Source: Congeria kusceri
Lineage: Eukaryota > Mollusca > Bivalvia > Myida > Dreissenidae
DNA length: 64,000 nt
Assembly: GCA_027627225.1 (NCBI GenBank)
Contig: CM051032.1
Span: 66,743,045 to 66,807,044, forward strand
Reading direction: 5' to 3'
Both the position numbers and the translations under genes were made by a program. Below are positions 12,494 through 23,800 of the stretch, one piece after another; position 1 is the first letter of the stretch, and every line of letters begins with the position of its first letter. The notes below the pieces were generated by a model, which made no database searches, had not been told where the DNA came from, and saw nothing but the letters and a program-made list of their open reading frames with translations.

Positions 12494-13764
12494 TTAGGCG
12501 TTTAAATCCTGGTTATTGGCTGTGTTTTGTTCCTGCGTTTGATTTCGATATACTCGGTCGCCATTTCTCTGGTATCTACCCCGATATCCACCTCTTTCAT
12601 ATCGTTGATTGTTGATGTTCCCTTGGGCTTGATCTTTTTTCATGTCTTCAATTGTCTTATTCAAACTTTCAATTTTCGCCAGCATATCTTTTAACATCTG
12701 GTCGCTGTGACTGGTCGTTTCAATGACAAACTGTTCAACCTTTCCGGATCTGGTTTTGTTAACTTTCTCTTTCTGGAGTTGCAACTCAAACTCTTCCTCT
12801 CGCACTTTAATTCTCAACTCTTCATATGAGATATTGCTTTCAAAATGCACTCGAGTGGCGTTCTTCTAATCCTCGTCTCGCAGACCTCTCCAGAATCGTT
12901 TACGTATCATTGCTTTCTTCTCTGCTTCATCGATCTTTGCTTTCCTACTAACCTGCATCAGTGATTCTTCAAGCCGTAATCCCCATTGTGATATAGTCTC
13001 AGTTAAAGACTATTCTGCTAGCAAAAATTTCGACAGCAACGTATCCGTACTTGCTACATTGCGGAAATTGTTCTGTAATTCACTCATAATGTCACCAACA
13101 GTTGCATCTGTTGACATATGTAACATATTCTTCTTTGCTTGTCCCTTTAGAGCTCTCCTTAAATTCTGTTTAATAACATGCTCGGAATAAATAAGTTTGA
13201 TACTGTCAATCTCTAGCTTGAAATCTTCAAACGAGGATTCATTTTTCGGTACCGGAAGCTCACCAGAAAACGAACTAATATTCAGTTGGATGTCTGAAGT
13301 ATCCTTCCAGTTTTCCGTAGCATGGTAAGTATCTCTCTTGTCACATAGCAACGACTGTTCTCTCTCTAATGCTGCGATTTTCTTTTCGATACTTTTGATT
13401 TCGCTGCATGTTTAATTGTTTTCGGTATATGTGCTCTCATAATGTGAATCATTCATTTCACGCTTATAAACGGGCTGTCTCTCTGAGTTAATTCGTGATT
13501 CTTGCATGTCCATTCGCAATTCAAACTGCTTCATCTTTTCCATCAATTCTTCTTCCATACCTCTTGCAGTCGTACGTCAGACTCACGTGAAGGCATGCTT
13601 ACTGTAGACTGCTGTACATTATCATTCTCAGCCGTGGTTGAGGGAAGGTCATTTAATAACTGACGACGACCTCTCTGCTCTATTAATGATCTTGCTCTCC
13701 TTATTTCATCTAATTCCCTCTCAACATTTCTCCTTCTATATCTTTCTTCCCTCTCAGTAGACAT
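12494..13764 (-). pseudogene. retrotransposon Gag, PNMA-like capsid, with stops
   Basis: It starts with ATG at 13764 and an Arg/Glu-rich coiled N-terminus (EERYRRRNVERELDEIR). After a one-base shift near 13560 a single frame runs to 12494, interrupted by TAA at 13412-13414 and TAG at 13010-13012 and 12866-12868. The capsid part (ISSFSGELPVPKNESSFEDF, LRRALKGQAKKNML) resembles the PNMA/Arc-type Gag fold; this is a family resemblance by eye. It ends in a Gly/Arg/Asn-rich stretch (RGGYRGRYQRN) without a visible CCHC knuckle. Gag would form the particle; this copy is dead. Confidence 0.82.
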
Positions 13765-14262
13765 ATTTGTAGAGCAATATATTTACTGCAATGATTTGAT
13801 GAAGTCAATAACAATAAACTAGTCTCCAATCACTACACTGTTTAAAGAAATTACAACTATTTAACAGCGAGGCCTCTTACACTACTCTAACACTACCTAC
13901 CTATCTACATACTATCTACACATATTATAATTAACCTAAACAAACACACTATTCCCATTAGTAATTATAAACACAAAACTCAGTGCAAAATATTTATTTT
14001 ACTTTCCGTATATACAACAATATTTGTCAAATTTTCTGAATTATTTCCCTTTTTGCTACACGACCGTCACGTCCAAAGGAGCGATGATTACTTCCCTTTG
14101 ACAGTAGTTATGTCCCCTTTATGCACTTTACGAAACAAATTAACTTACAGTAGCATTGTTTTGTTAATACTGATACGAATTATAATCAATGTATGACTAA
14201 GCAGATAATTACTAGCTATTCAAAATACACTTTATACAGAAAAAGTGTCAAGGTTCATGTGA

Positions 14263-14335
14263 GGTTCGAACTCAGTTCTTTTGTATGGTACGCCAAGCAT
14301 GTAACCATTGCGCTATTTTCGCTCCCGTTACGGAT
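14263..14335 (-). repeat. tRNA-like segment inside the retrotransposon leader
   Basis: On the minus strand an A-box-like TAGCGCAATGGTTACATGC is followed about 35 nt later by a B box, TGAGTTCGAACCTCA, whose 4-bp T-stem pairs. The acceptor ends do not pair, so it is not a functional tRNA. A run of five Ts follows shortly downstream, as in pol III units. It is probably a SINE head or tRNA relic. Confidence 0.5.
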
Positions 14336-15644
14336 CTAAATCGTTAGCGATTTTTATTACTGCAGAACGCGCTTACCGTGCACGGAATCGAAATCAATTA
14401 TCGACGTTTCCAACTTCACACTATTGACTTAAATTATAACATGCAATTTAAGTACTTTGCATAAATACTGATTAAATATTTAATCAATACTTACAATGTA
14501 TTATCGTGAATACGCCTTTAATTTGAAGACAATCGTGTTTTTTTGTTGTTGTTTTTTTTAAATGTTCTTGATAAAGTCAATACTTTCTCAAGAATAAATA
14601 TTTATTTGTCTGTAAATTTAAATGATTTGAAGTTTTGTTATTGGGGCGAGGGTATTCTACAAACTCATATTACTATAATAATTACCTAACAAACATATCT
14701 TCTTACTATACTTATAACGTGGAGAGTTAATAAAATAAACTGTAAACGTGCTAGAAGTGATTGCTTTGAAAAATGCCTACAAAAATATTGAATATCACAA
14801 TGTTACTAAAAATATTATAATAATGACCGGAAACGAATACCGAGCTGACCTCTGACCCTATATAACGAAGTGGTCAAGCACTCCAAAAACGTATGTGAAT
14901 AGTTATCTTACATGTATATAAAGAACAATTTGAAACGGTCAACTTAGCATTCGATCCAAGAACCGATATAACAACAAAACAATTTAAGCGTTAACACACC
15001 GAGTTGACATTTGACCAATCAATTACGAAAAAAAACAGTTACGAAGAAAAAAAATAAATTAAATAAACAATGAACATGAAACAAATTTGAATTGTCTATA
15101 CTGTCAACTTAGCGTGTATTTTAAAACTACACTTAATACGGTACTATTCAAAATAATAAATCAAAAAAAATATAAGTACACTCACCAATTTTCCATCGGT
15201 ACGCACACAAAAATAAGTTGATTAAAATTCACCAAAAAATTAGTCCTATAAATAATAAGCTAATTTCACTGTCCACAAAATACACAGTGTGCGTCACATT
15301 TCCGGAAGTGGATCCTGTCCGTCCTGGAAGCGTGAATAACGAATCCTGTACGCGTACTATAACGTTTGTGTGCACATTAACGTAACTAACGTAGTTCCCG
15401 GGAAAACCACTCGCCAGCCAAAAACATCCTCGGAACGTTCACCAAAATGCGTCGGGCCCTAGGAAATGTCTCTGCTCGACTTAACAACTTTGGATATTAA
15501 TCCAAAATCACGTTGCAACGAATGCAGTTGTTCCTAGAATGACGTCACTCAGTACAAGATCGACTCGTACTCACTCAGCTCGGTATGTACAGCTGCACGT
15601 CCCCCTCTTCTTCAAGTTCTATCCCGAATCTTGTGCTTGAAATT

Positions 15645-15657
15645 ACGTTGGGCGCCA
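15645..15657 (-). promoter_or_regulatory. primer binding site, tRNA-Lys type
   Basis: One base from the 5' LTR edge, the minus strand reads TGGCGCCCAACGT. It begins TGG as primer sites do and is complementary to the 3' end of animal tRNA-Lys(CUU) as I remember it (...ACGTTGGGCGCCA). Confidence 0.75.
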
Positions 15658-15658
15658 G

Positions 15659-16330
15659 TGTTGCCGGGGTTGGGTATAGTTTAACTTTCAAGCGACGAAG
15701 GTGGGGAAAACAATAACTCGTGCATAGGCTGTAAATAATATAATTATTTATAATATAAAATTATAAATAAACATCTGTATAGATGTAAAGAAGAACAACG
15801 AATTCAATCCTTAAATATATCGAAATACAAAATACAGTATTCATGTTGGTTGTGTGTACCGACTGCATAGCAATAGAAAAATACAAAGAAAATAAATACA
15901 AATATCAAAATACAAATTTACACACAAATAGAAGATATTACGAGTAATACCGTAATACAAACGCGGTATATAAATTATAAGCTAAATATAATTACCTGTA
16001 AATAATATAATTATTTATAATATAAAATTATAAATAAACATCTGTATAGATGTAAAGAAGAACAACGAATGACGTGAAAACGTGATTCGCTGTACTTAAG
16101 AAAATCGCCAATGGTCAATTTAAATTTGTAAAAACAAAATCGTGCAAAATGGTGAACTCGAACTGATTTGAAGTGAAACATGGATTAGTTGGTGGTAAAC
16201 GAACGAATTTGTCTGATTGAACTACTTTACTGTAAACTATTGACTACTGGTCACTACTACTACTAATTATTGAAAGAATTGAAAACATGGGATTTTAAGT
16301 GAACAAACATAACAACGTACATTTCTATCA
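15659..16330 (-). repeat. 5' LTR of the Ty3/gypsy element
   Basis: This 672-bp partner of 7835-8509 has the same internal direct repeat (15729-15803 and 15996-16070). High similarity between the LTRs suggests fairly recent insertion despite the broken coding region. Confidence 0.93.
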
Positions 16331-17423
16331 ATTTATTTCACAATTAATAATTTCATGATAATAATATAAAATATTATCGCTGCAACATAAGGATTGGAAT
16401 TAGTATATTGTAACCTGGATCTTTTAACATGCAAACAAATATAATTATACATCTATTCGTGTTCAAAATTTACATTTTATTTCGTATAAATCCACTGGGA
16501 AATGTTTATACATCGTCATGTACAATCAAAAATGCATATGTGGCCTTGTTATTGTGCATGCTGAAAAAGAAATAGTATTTTAATACCTGAAATTTAAGTC
16601 TGCATATATACACTTACCCCTTGAGGGACAGACGTATCACGCCAATAACACTAATTAACATATATTAAACAAGCCGATGGCCTGTTTGAGGTGCGGAAAA
16701 TCTTTGCAGCAACGAGAATCTAGACATGTCTTATGGTGTTATATTTAGTTTACACAGTAACCTAGTAAGTTATGTAGTATACTTTAATACAACATGGTTA
16801 TTAATGTCATTATTAACAGTTCTTCTCGATATGCATTAATGCAATATTATATATATATATATATATTCAGCCTGAACTAAATGTTTAAAATTATAAATTA
16901 TAATTATATCTATGAGAAAAGCAATTTAAGCGACAGGTACGGAGTTAAACCTACGTACGGTCTAGCAATCACAAATTAATTACTACTACACGTAATACAC
17001 ACGTGATAGCTTCCAAGTACGCTTCCGGTTGTAGCATTTCATGACTTCGGGTAATACTGATTCCGTTTTGTGTTCCGTAGTTTCAAGGATAAAAAGTTTA
17101 TAACTATGAGCGTACCTTCAACAGAAACTGCAGGGCACTATTTATGCTTACATTTAGTTTCACATTTTGTGTTTACATTCCTCCATTAAATTGCATATTT
17201 TATAATCAGCTGAACAGTAAACAAATTAAAGCAGTACATTTCCGAAACATTTATATTTTGCCGTGCCAATTGGATAAAATATAAATAAAGGTTTTCTAAA
17301 ATGGTTGTTGTTTTTTATTAATACTAAACATGCACATAATTTTTTAATTTCCTGCTTGTTTGTTGTTTTTATATTGCATAAATAATCTCATATAGATATA
17401 TAGCCTACATCTTGCCATTCGTG
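16331..17423. other. upstream region of the claudin-like gene
   Basis: No coding signal is seen. It is AT-rich, with an (AT)n run at about 16850-16865. Promoter and 5' non-coding exons of the claudin-like gene may lie here but cannot be recognised. Confidence 0.4.
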
Positions 17424-17578
17424 TCTGTTTCAGTTGGAATAAAGTTTATATAAAGTATCGCACGCGCATCGTCAACCATGAAGTATACTATACAACTTGT
17501 CAATATTAGTGTGTGTTTTTTTTTCAGTTCGAATAAAGTATACCAAGCCTCACACTTACATCGTCCACCATGAAACCT
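17424..17578 (+). promoter_or_regulatory. duplicated 3' splice site / 5' UTR with a uORF that overlaps the start codon
   Basis: Two diverged copies, 93 bp apart, share TTTCAGTT-GAATAAAGT ... ATCGTC-ACCATGAA. Each offers a polypyrimidine-AG acceptor (17424-17433 and 17517-17526). Between them an ATG at 17478 opens a 31-codon frame whose TGA (17571-17573) overlaps the main ATG (17570-17572) as ATGA. Using the first acceptor would keep the uORF in the mRNA; using the second would remove it. What is seen is the duplication and the uORF; the splicing use is inferred. Confidence 0.45.
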
Positions 17579-17801
17579 CCGTTAGAACTCAACCGTCCTA
17601 CAATTCTGAACATCGTTGCCATCGTGTGCTACTGCTTGGCCATCTTGTTCCACATCATCGCCTATGCCACCAACAGCTGGGCCTCGCTGGTCCTAAAAGG
17701 GGTCCGATGGGAGATGGGGCTCTGGCAAGGCTGCCGACAGACCGACGACGGCGGCTGGTACTGCACCACCGACGTGTTTCAGGACGATGTCTTTCAAACC
17801 G
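17570..17801 (+). CDS. claudin-like gene, constant exon 1 (TM1 and first extracellular loop)
   Basis: The start is in a good context (TCCACCATGA). Residues 12-33 are hydrophobic (TM1). The loop has W37, the GLW of residues 50-52, C55 and C65, which is the claudin W-GLW-C-C signature; the two cysteines would form the loop disulfide. The exon ends ACCG|GTATGAGT in phase 1. Base composition is clearly more GC-rich than the flanks, as expected of a conserved exon. Confidence 0.85.
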
Positions 17802-20800
17802 GTATGAGTAAGTGACGCTTTGCTGGCCATGGCGTCATGGGTTGGTCATCTGTGTGCGGTGGGCTGCTTTTTTCTGCTTTTCTCGTTGTTTACAGTACAT
17901 GTGTATAGGATGAGACTTTAATTTTTATGCCCCCGCAAAGTGGGAGGCATTAAGATTTGCACTTGTCCGTCCGTCTGCCCGTCTGTCCGTACGTCCCGAA
18001 ATTTTGTGTGCTCAACTTCTCTTTAACTGCTGAGCCAATTTCGCTCAAACTTTCACAGCCGAAGAATCTTAATGTGTAGATGATCGTTAAGGAAGGAACT
18101 TTGGCTGCGACCAATTTTGGCCGAATTATGGCTCTTTTTTCTACTATAGAAATGTTGTGGAGTCAACTCCTCTTTAACTACTTGGCATATTTCGCTCAAA
18201 CTTTCACAGCTAAACAACCTTAACCTGTAGGTGATCGTAAAGAAATTTTGGCAGAATTATAGCCCGTTGTCATTTTTTCCACTATATAATTAATATGAAA
18301 ATAAATGTGTGTAGTCAAAAACTAGTGCTGTTGACACGCCCTTTGTCTGTGTCCAGACATGCATCGTGGGGGCATACGTGTCTGTTACACATCTAGTTAT
18401 TTATTCCGTCACCATTATTGATGAATTAATGAATACAGGTCTCTTTACTTCGATCTTATGTGTTGGGGGAAATCACATCTATACACTGAATAGTGATAAC
18501 TCAGTTTTGCTAATTTATTTGGCATTATTGACGTATCCTGTTATCGTTCGATATCTTTTTTCTTTTCTTTTTTTCTTATATTTTTTCGACTTTGAAAGAA
18601 AATGGTGGGATAAATATAATATTTTTTGGTCATTCAGTTGTTTCAGCTTGTTCTGCTTGATTTGAAAACATGCTCCACTTGGCAAAATTCCAGTTTTCTT
18701 AGCTATTTACTTCTCTTTTTTTCGATACTAACTTCGTGTTTTCTTTCATTTATTTGCGTGTATTTCCTTTCTTTGTACTACTTACGCTACAGAACTATGA
18801 AACAGAAGTTTAGTCTTGTTCGAGAAAAACAGTGAAATATTAACCGATTTAACAAAATGTATTTTACAATTTTTTTATTTAATAGGAATGGGTTTGCATT
18901 TAATTTTTTAATGTATGAAAACTATGTTCAGAATGTAATATTTAGATATTGCCACTTTTTGTTCGTCATACTTTTATTTCTCTAGAAAGAACTACCCCGA
19001 GAACAGATTCATTGAGACATGCAGGAACTGACTACTAGGGATGCATTGGATACCCGAAAATATCTGCATTCTCGGTTCCATAAAAATTAACTCGAGTTCG
19101 GTTCCTCAATGGAAAATTCGGGTCGGTCGAGTATCAAAATAATAGTGGAATTCAACCTTTTTAACCATCGTCATCTTTAAAATTCTTCTTAATCTAAAAC
19201 CATATTCAACAAATTAACAAAACCAAGACCCAATAGGCATAGGTGTTTCTATTTGACAGCGTTTTTTAACAAATTAACGCAAATTTTATGCTGGCGCTCT
19301 TGGATATTGGAGTACATCGTTGAACGAACGCTACTGAACAGCTGTATGCACGTTTTAAGCCAAGGAGTTTCAAACCATCAAGTTGAGGAATGGGTGTGGC
19401 AGAGTGCATTGGCTTTTAACGGGACTAAATTTAAACTCGGAGCGTCGTTATTTATATGACCAAACCTAAGTAAATGTCAAATTTATCGAAGAAATTTAAA
19501 GAATTGATCAAATTTTAACAGTGAACGAAACTGTTGACGGTTGGGAGTGTGGTTATTCAGTATTCATCCTTTCCTTTTCATGCGCCATATATTTTCCCCG
19601 TGAAATTCACGCCTCAAATGAAGAATCAATACCTTTATAACGCATATACATGTATACACAAGAAGCACTTGCATTATTTCCTGCTGAATTATTACCGTAA
19701 ACCCTGTGCAAAAAAACCTATGCAAATAACTTACCGGGCAAATCTGAATATTTATCGAAACGAGAATACTTTTTTGGAAAACAAAGTTTTATCAAGGTTA
19801 TATCTTAGAACTTAAATGTCATGTAATAGAAATAATCTGTTAACATGTATCTTTTCCCTTCAGTTTTATCTTGATAATTGTGTTGGTTTCCTTATCATTC
19901 AACTTAAGTAATTAATAGGAAAACATGAGATTTGGGGGTAAAATACATGTATATACTCTAGAGCTGGAGGAATTGGGCCATATTCGGCTCGGAATTCTCG
20001 TTAACAAACAACCATGTTGATGACAAAAGTCCAGTGAAAAATAACTATTAAGGCAACAGGTACAGTTCAAACGTCATAATTCCTTTCTATCAGTATTACA
20101 GATCTAATGTCCGATCACAACATATTTGTAGCTCTAATTCTGCTGCAAATTAGCTAAATTCTGATCTAGTTTAGATGTTAGCAGTATTACAAAGACAATT
20201 AATAACAAAGATATCAGTGAAACTGATGGATGCTGCCCAATGCGCTTTTTCAAGCAACATAAATGCAATGAGAAGGGCAGATATTAATATTAACATGATT
20301 AAAAATCACTAGGCAGGACCAGATCTGACACCAAAACTTATGTGAACATGTCACAAACGAGAATAAATTCATTATTCTTCTAATCTTCAAAGTAGAAACA
20401 ATGTTTACTCATCGGAAAGGCCCTCTAGAGGTACAAAGTTGTTGCGTATTTTTACTTATATAAATACCCGACCCGACCCGCAAATACCCGACCCGACCCG
20501 ACAAAAATTTGCTACCCGTTGCATCCCTACTAACTACAGTTGTATTAAATTGTTGCACATGTGTTCACTGGACTAGAAACTAGAAAGTAACTACCTTATG
20601 TTTGAGTCCTCTGATACAAAAATGTATTATAGCACTTTGTTAAGAATGATAGTTAATTCCCTTCTAGAATCTTTCGTGTTGCTTCTAGATTTGTTCTTAA
20701 TTTTAAAAAGTAGAAGTCATGGTAGGTCTCTCAGGGAATAAACAGCTCACAACTGCTCTGTTGTTCACCGTAAGTACGTAAAAATGACATACCGCTGAAA

Positions 20801-23800
20801 TAAAAATGGAAATAGATTAAGAAGCATGCTCCAATAATTCGCCAACACATCCGGTTCATTATATTCTATTATTTTTGGTGTTATCTCCGATGAACAATGA
20901 CCATTATAATAAAAATTGAAGACACAATTATATAGCGTTTGATATAACAGTTAATATTATGCTGTCCTTTTACTCGTACATAAAATACTGAAAACTAAAA
21001 AAGGTATAATTTCATGATAAAAAATAATATGTTTTATTAACCTACACATTCAGTACGTGCACACTTTGCACAATACTCACACAACTTGTTTTTTTTTTGT
21101 ATTTACGTTTCCCTGCTGTGATATATCGTGTGCAATTATTTCTAGTCGAGTTTTATTTTACATATGAAATACTAGAACCGAAAAAGCACTCTAACATTAG
21201 TATCTTCCCTTGTCTAAAATAGTATGCGCATTTAATTAAGACGACAAAGGTACACCATGAATACCTATTGAAGGAATGGTATTCTGCTATGCATGGCCTA
21301 TTTGGAAATTCCTATGCAAAAGATATACCACTCTTATATACTAGTATTATGTTCCATTATGTAAACTATACAAGTATCTTAATATACGTCGAAGTTGTGC
21401 TTATAAATTGAAAAAAAAATCAGAATACTAAAGTCCCTTTAAATATGTTATTATAGTGCCAGTATGCACTTATTTAAAATGCTTTAAATAATCAAATTGT
21501 CCATTTTAATAACACAAACAGCATTTTAAACGGTACTGGTAGTGATTGATTTACTTAATTAGAACACATATAGACGTTCTAGTAATGTTGAAATAAATCA
21601 AGTTTGCTCGTATTGTTTTAATAATGTCAAAACAAATCAAAATATATGCATCTTTACTTTCAGGTAGTGATTGGCACACCGGAAGTCAAATCATGATGAC
21701 ATTGGCACTCGTTATACTGTTTTTCCTCGAGTTTGCTCTACTGGGCTATGTGTGCATTCACAGGTTCCAGAAATATAAATCCAAGCTGGTGGGCTTCGTC
21801 ATCGGACTGTCAGTGTCCGCAGGTAACATTTGTTTTAATTAACTCGTTTTTTTCTTGATTTTTGTAGAATTAAACTTTTAGCGTAATTTTGGATTTTTTT
21901 TTTTTATTCAATTTAGGGAAATTATATTTTTTTATTTTTTTTATTTATATTATTCTATCCCGTTTTATAAATCGGTCAGCGATATTTGTCTATGACCAAT
22001 ATTAAATATTCTTTGTTTTCCAAAACATTAAATGGCAGATTATTTAAATAAAATCAATGGCAAACAATGTTTTTATTATTTACATAAAATAATTGAATTT
22101 CCCCACCGTCTTAAATGACAATTTTAAAGGTTCAAAAGATATGCATGCAAAGAAAACACAAAGGGTAAACATATAAGAGTGAACGTAACTAAATGAAACA
22201 ACATCTCAATAGACCACCTCATTTCGAGGTGTTAAGAAAATTTTCACCGGTAACTACCGAGGTGGTCCAGTGGAGTAAAATTAAAACAGTAAACAGTACG
22301 TATAGCTTTCAATTTTTGTATTATTTTCTTGTGATACACGTAATTTTTAAGAAATATGTCAATGTCATTACCAGCAGGAATGATATAGAACACTCGGACA
22401 TTTTCTTCACAGCTCGAAATGAGGTGGTCCGGAGAGTCTTCTAACCGTATAGACGTACAAATGGTTTGTTCTAAATAAATCGCACGCAGCATTCAACGTA
22501 AATTATAAGTCACTTTACCTTTACTTTTCATCACCGAAAAACAACGATTTGCAGTTAATGTACTTTAAATAAGGATTACCACATTAAAGGGAACAAGAAC
22601 TATTTTTTATGTAGTATGTGGTGCATTTCCGTCATAAACATGACAATAAAGGTTAGCTTGCTAACTCTCAACATGCAATTGTATGGGAACTTCTGGGTGT
22701 TATTAGTAGAATTTTTGTACAGAGGATACTAGATGGTGCTAGTTGTTATTGAAACATTACAACAAAAGTGTAATTGACCTTCTTGAATGTTTTATTGACG
22801 TGTTTTATAATAACTAATAAAATTACAATGTAAAAAACAACAACATAGAGAATGTATTTATATATTAAATTTTTTATGCATGTTTAACGTTGTTTTATTT
22901 AATTTGTAACATAATCAGATGCATGTCTCAATGCCAACTATTAGAGTTTTGTCTATAACATGAGGTACATGCGTGTTTTATAGACGCAAGCGTCGAAAAT
23001 GCTAAACGCCAATGAACAATTGCACAGTTACCTAATCGACACAAAGACGACATTTTCGTGTATAAATACGATTTAACTTTATTAAAATCGTCATAACTGA
23101 ATTTAATACTTTCAGGTAATACAAATCAACGAAATCGTTGATGTTTGATGTGGGTTTTTTTCTATTATTTATTCACTACTAGGGTTAGGGTTATATTTTA
23201 GGTTATTGTTGAATAACGACATTTTAAATAGATAATTTTAATTGATTCATATATGTTTTGTTGCTTTTTACAATGGGTGTCATTTTTATTCATAGCTGTT
23301 TCGAGAAGTACAATCCTGAATCCTGTAGCGTGCATGCATTACAATATACATCTGTGACAATTTTCTTGCAGCAGCATATATATAACAATAATAATTCGTA
23401 CTCTTCAAACGAAGTTTAATGACAGCTCCATTTGATTCTTTAGACAAAAGAACCACAACAGATGATTGAAGAACTAAGACAGAGAGTAAACGATAAACCT
23501 GGGCGCGACATCTCTTTTAGTTCTGTGGGACTTTAGGATGTTCATAATGGTTTCCATTCTGCTGATGCAACTAGAGTTTTTATGCCGTTTATATTTTGAT
23601 TATGTGACGGTTCAGCATTATGTAGTGTTCTGTGCCTCGATTATTTGGCGTATACTAATCTGGGAAGGCTGCATCGCGTGCAAGATGAGTTGCTCGGCTA
23701 GTGTGGTGTGAGTCTAGTTTCATTAGCTTTTGCAAATACAAAACTCCTCCGAGACTGACTTAAATGTTTCTTTATAGTTTAGTTTTACCAAACTTCGCAT

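Larger units (their letters stand above)
13765..15658 (-). other. long untranslated leader of the retrotransposon
   Basis: About 1.9 kb lies between the 5' LTR/primer site and the gag start. It is AT-rich with no ORF and contains a tRNA-like segment at 14263-14335. A leader this long may include a secondary insertion, but no terminal repeats of an insert were recognised. Confidence 0.5.
7835..16330 (-). mobile_element. Ty3/gypsy-type LTR retrotransposon, full length but inactive
   Basis: LTRs at 7835-8509 and 15659-16330 flank an internal region that reads on the minus strand. The order is leader with primer site, gag, protease, reverse transcriptase, RNase H, integrase. RT-RH-IN order with a YLDD reverse transcriptase places it in Ty3/gypsy. 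The LTRs start TGTTGCC and end TATCA on the plus strand (TG...CA). At least four in-frame stops and several one-base frameshifts interrupt gag-pol. No target-site duplication was found: the left flank ends ATAAG and the right flank starts ATTTA. No convincing polypurine tract adjoins the 3' LTR. Clade assignment would need a tree. Confidence 0.93.

Noticed and set aside
7830..16335. Target-site duplication of the LTR element
   Set aside because: ATAAG on the left and ATTTA on the right do not match; none is claimed.
19253..19815. Frames within the hAT-like element as transposase
   Set aside because: They contain no hAT motifs and read like random translation.
23177..23194. Telomere-like TTAGGG words
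   Set aside because: Only two units; expected by chance.
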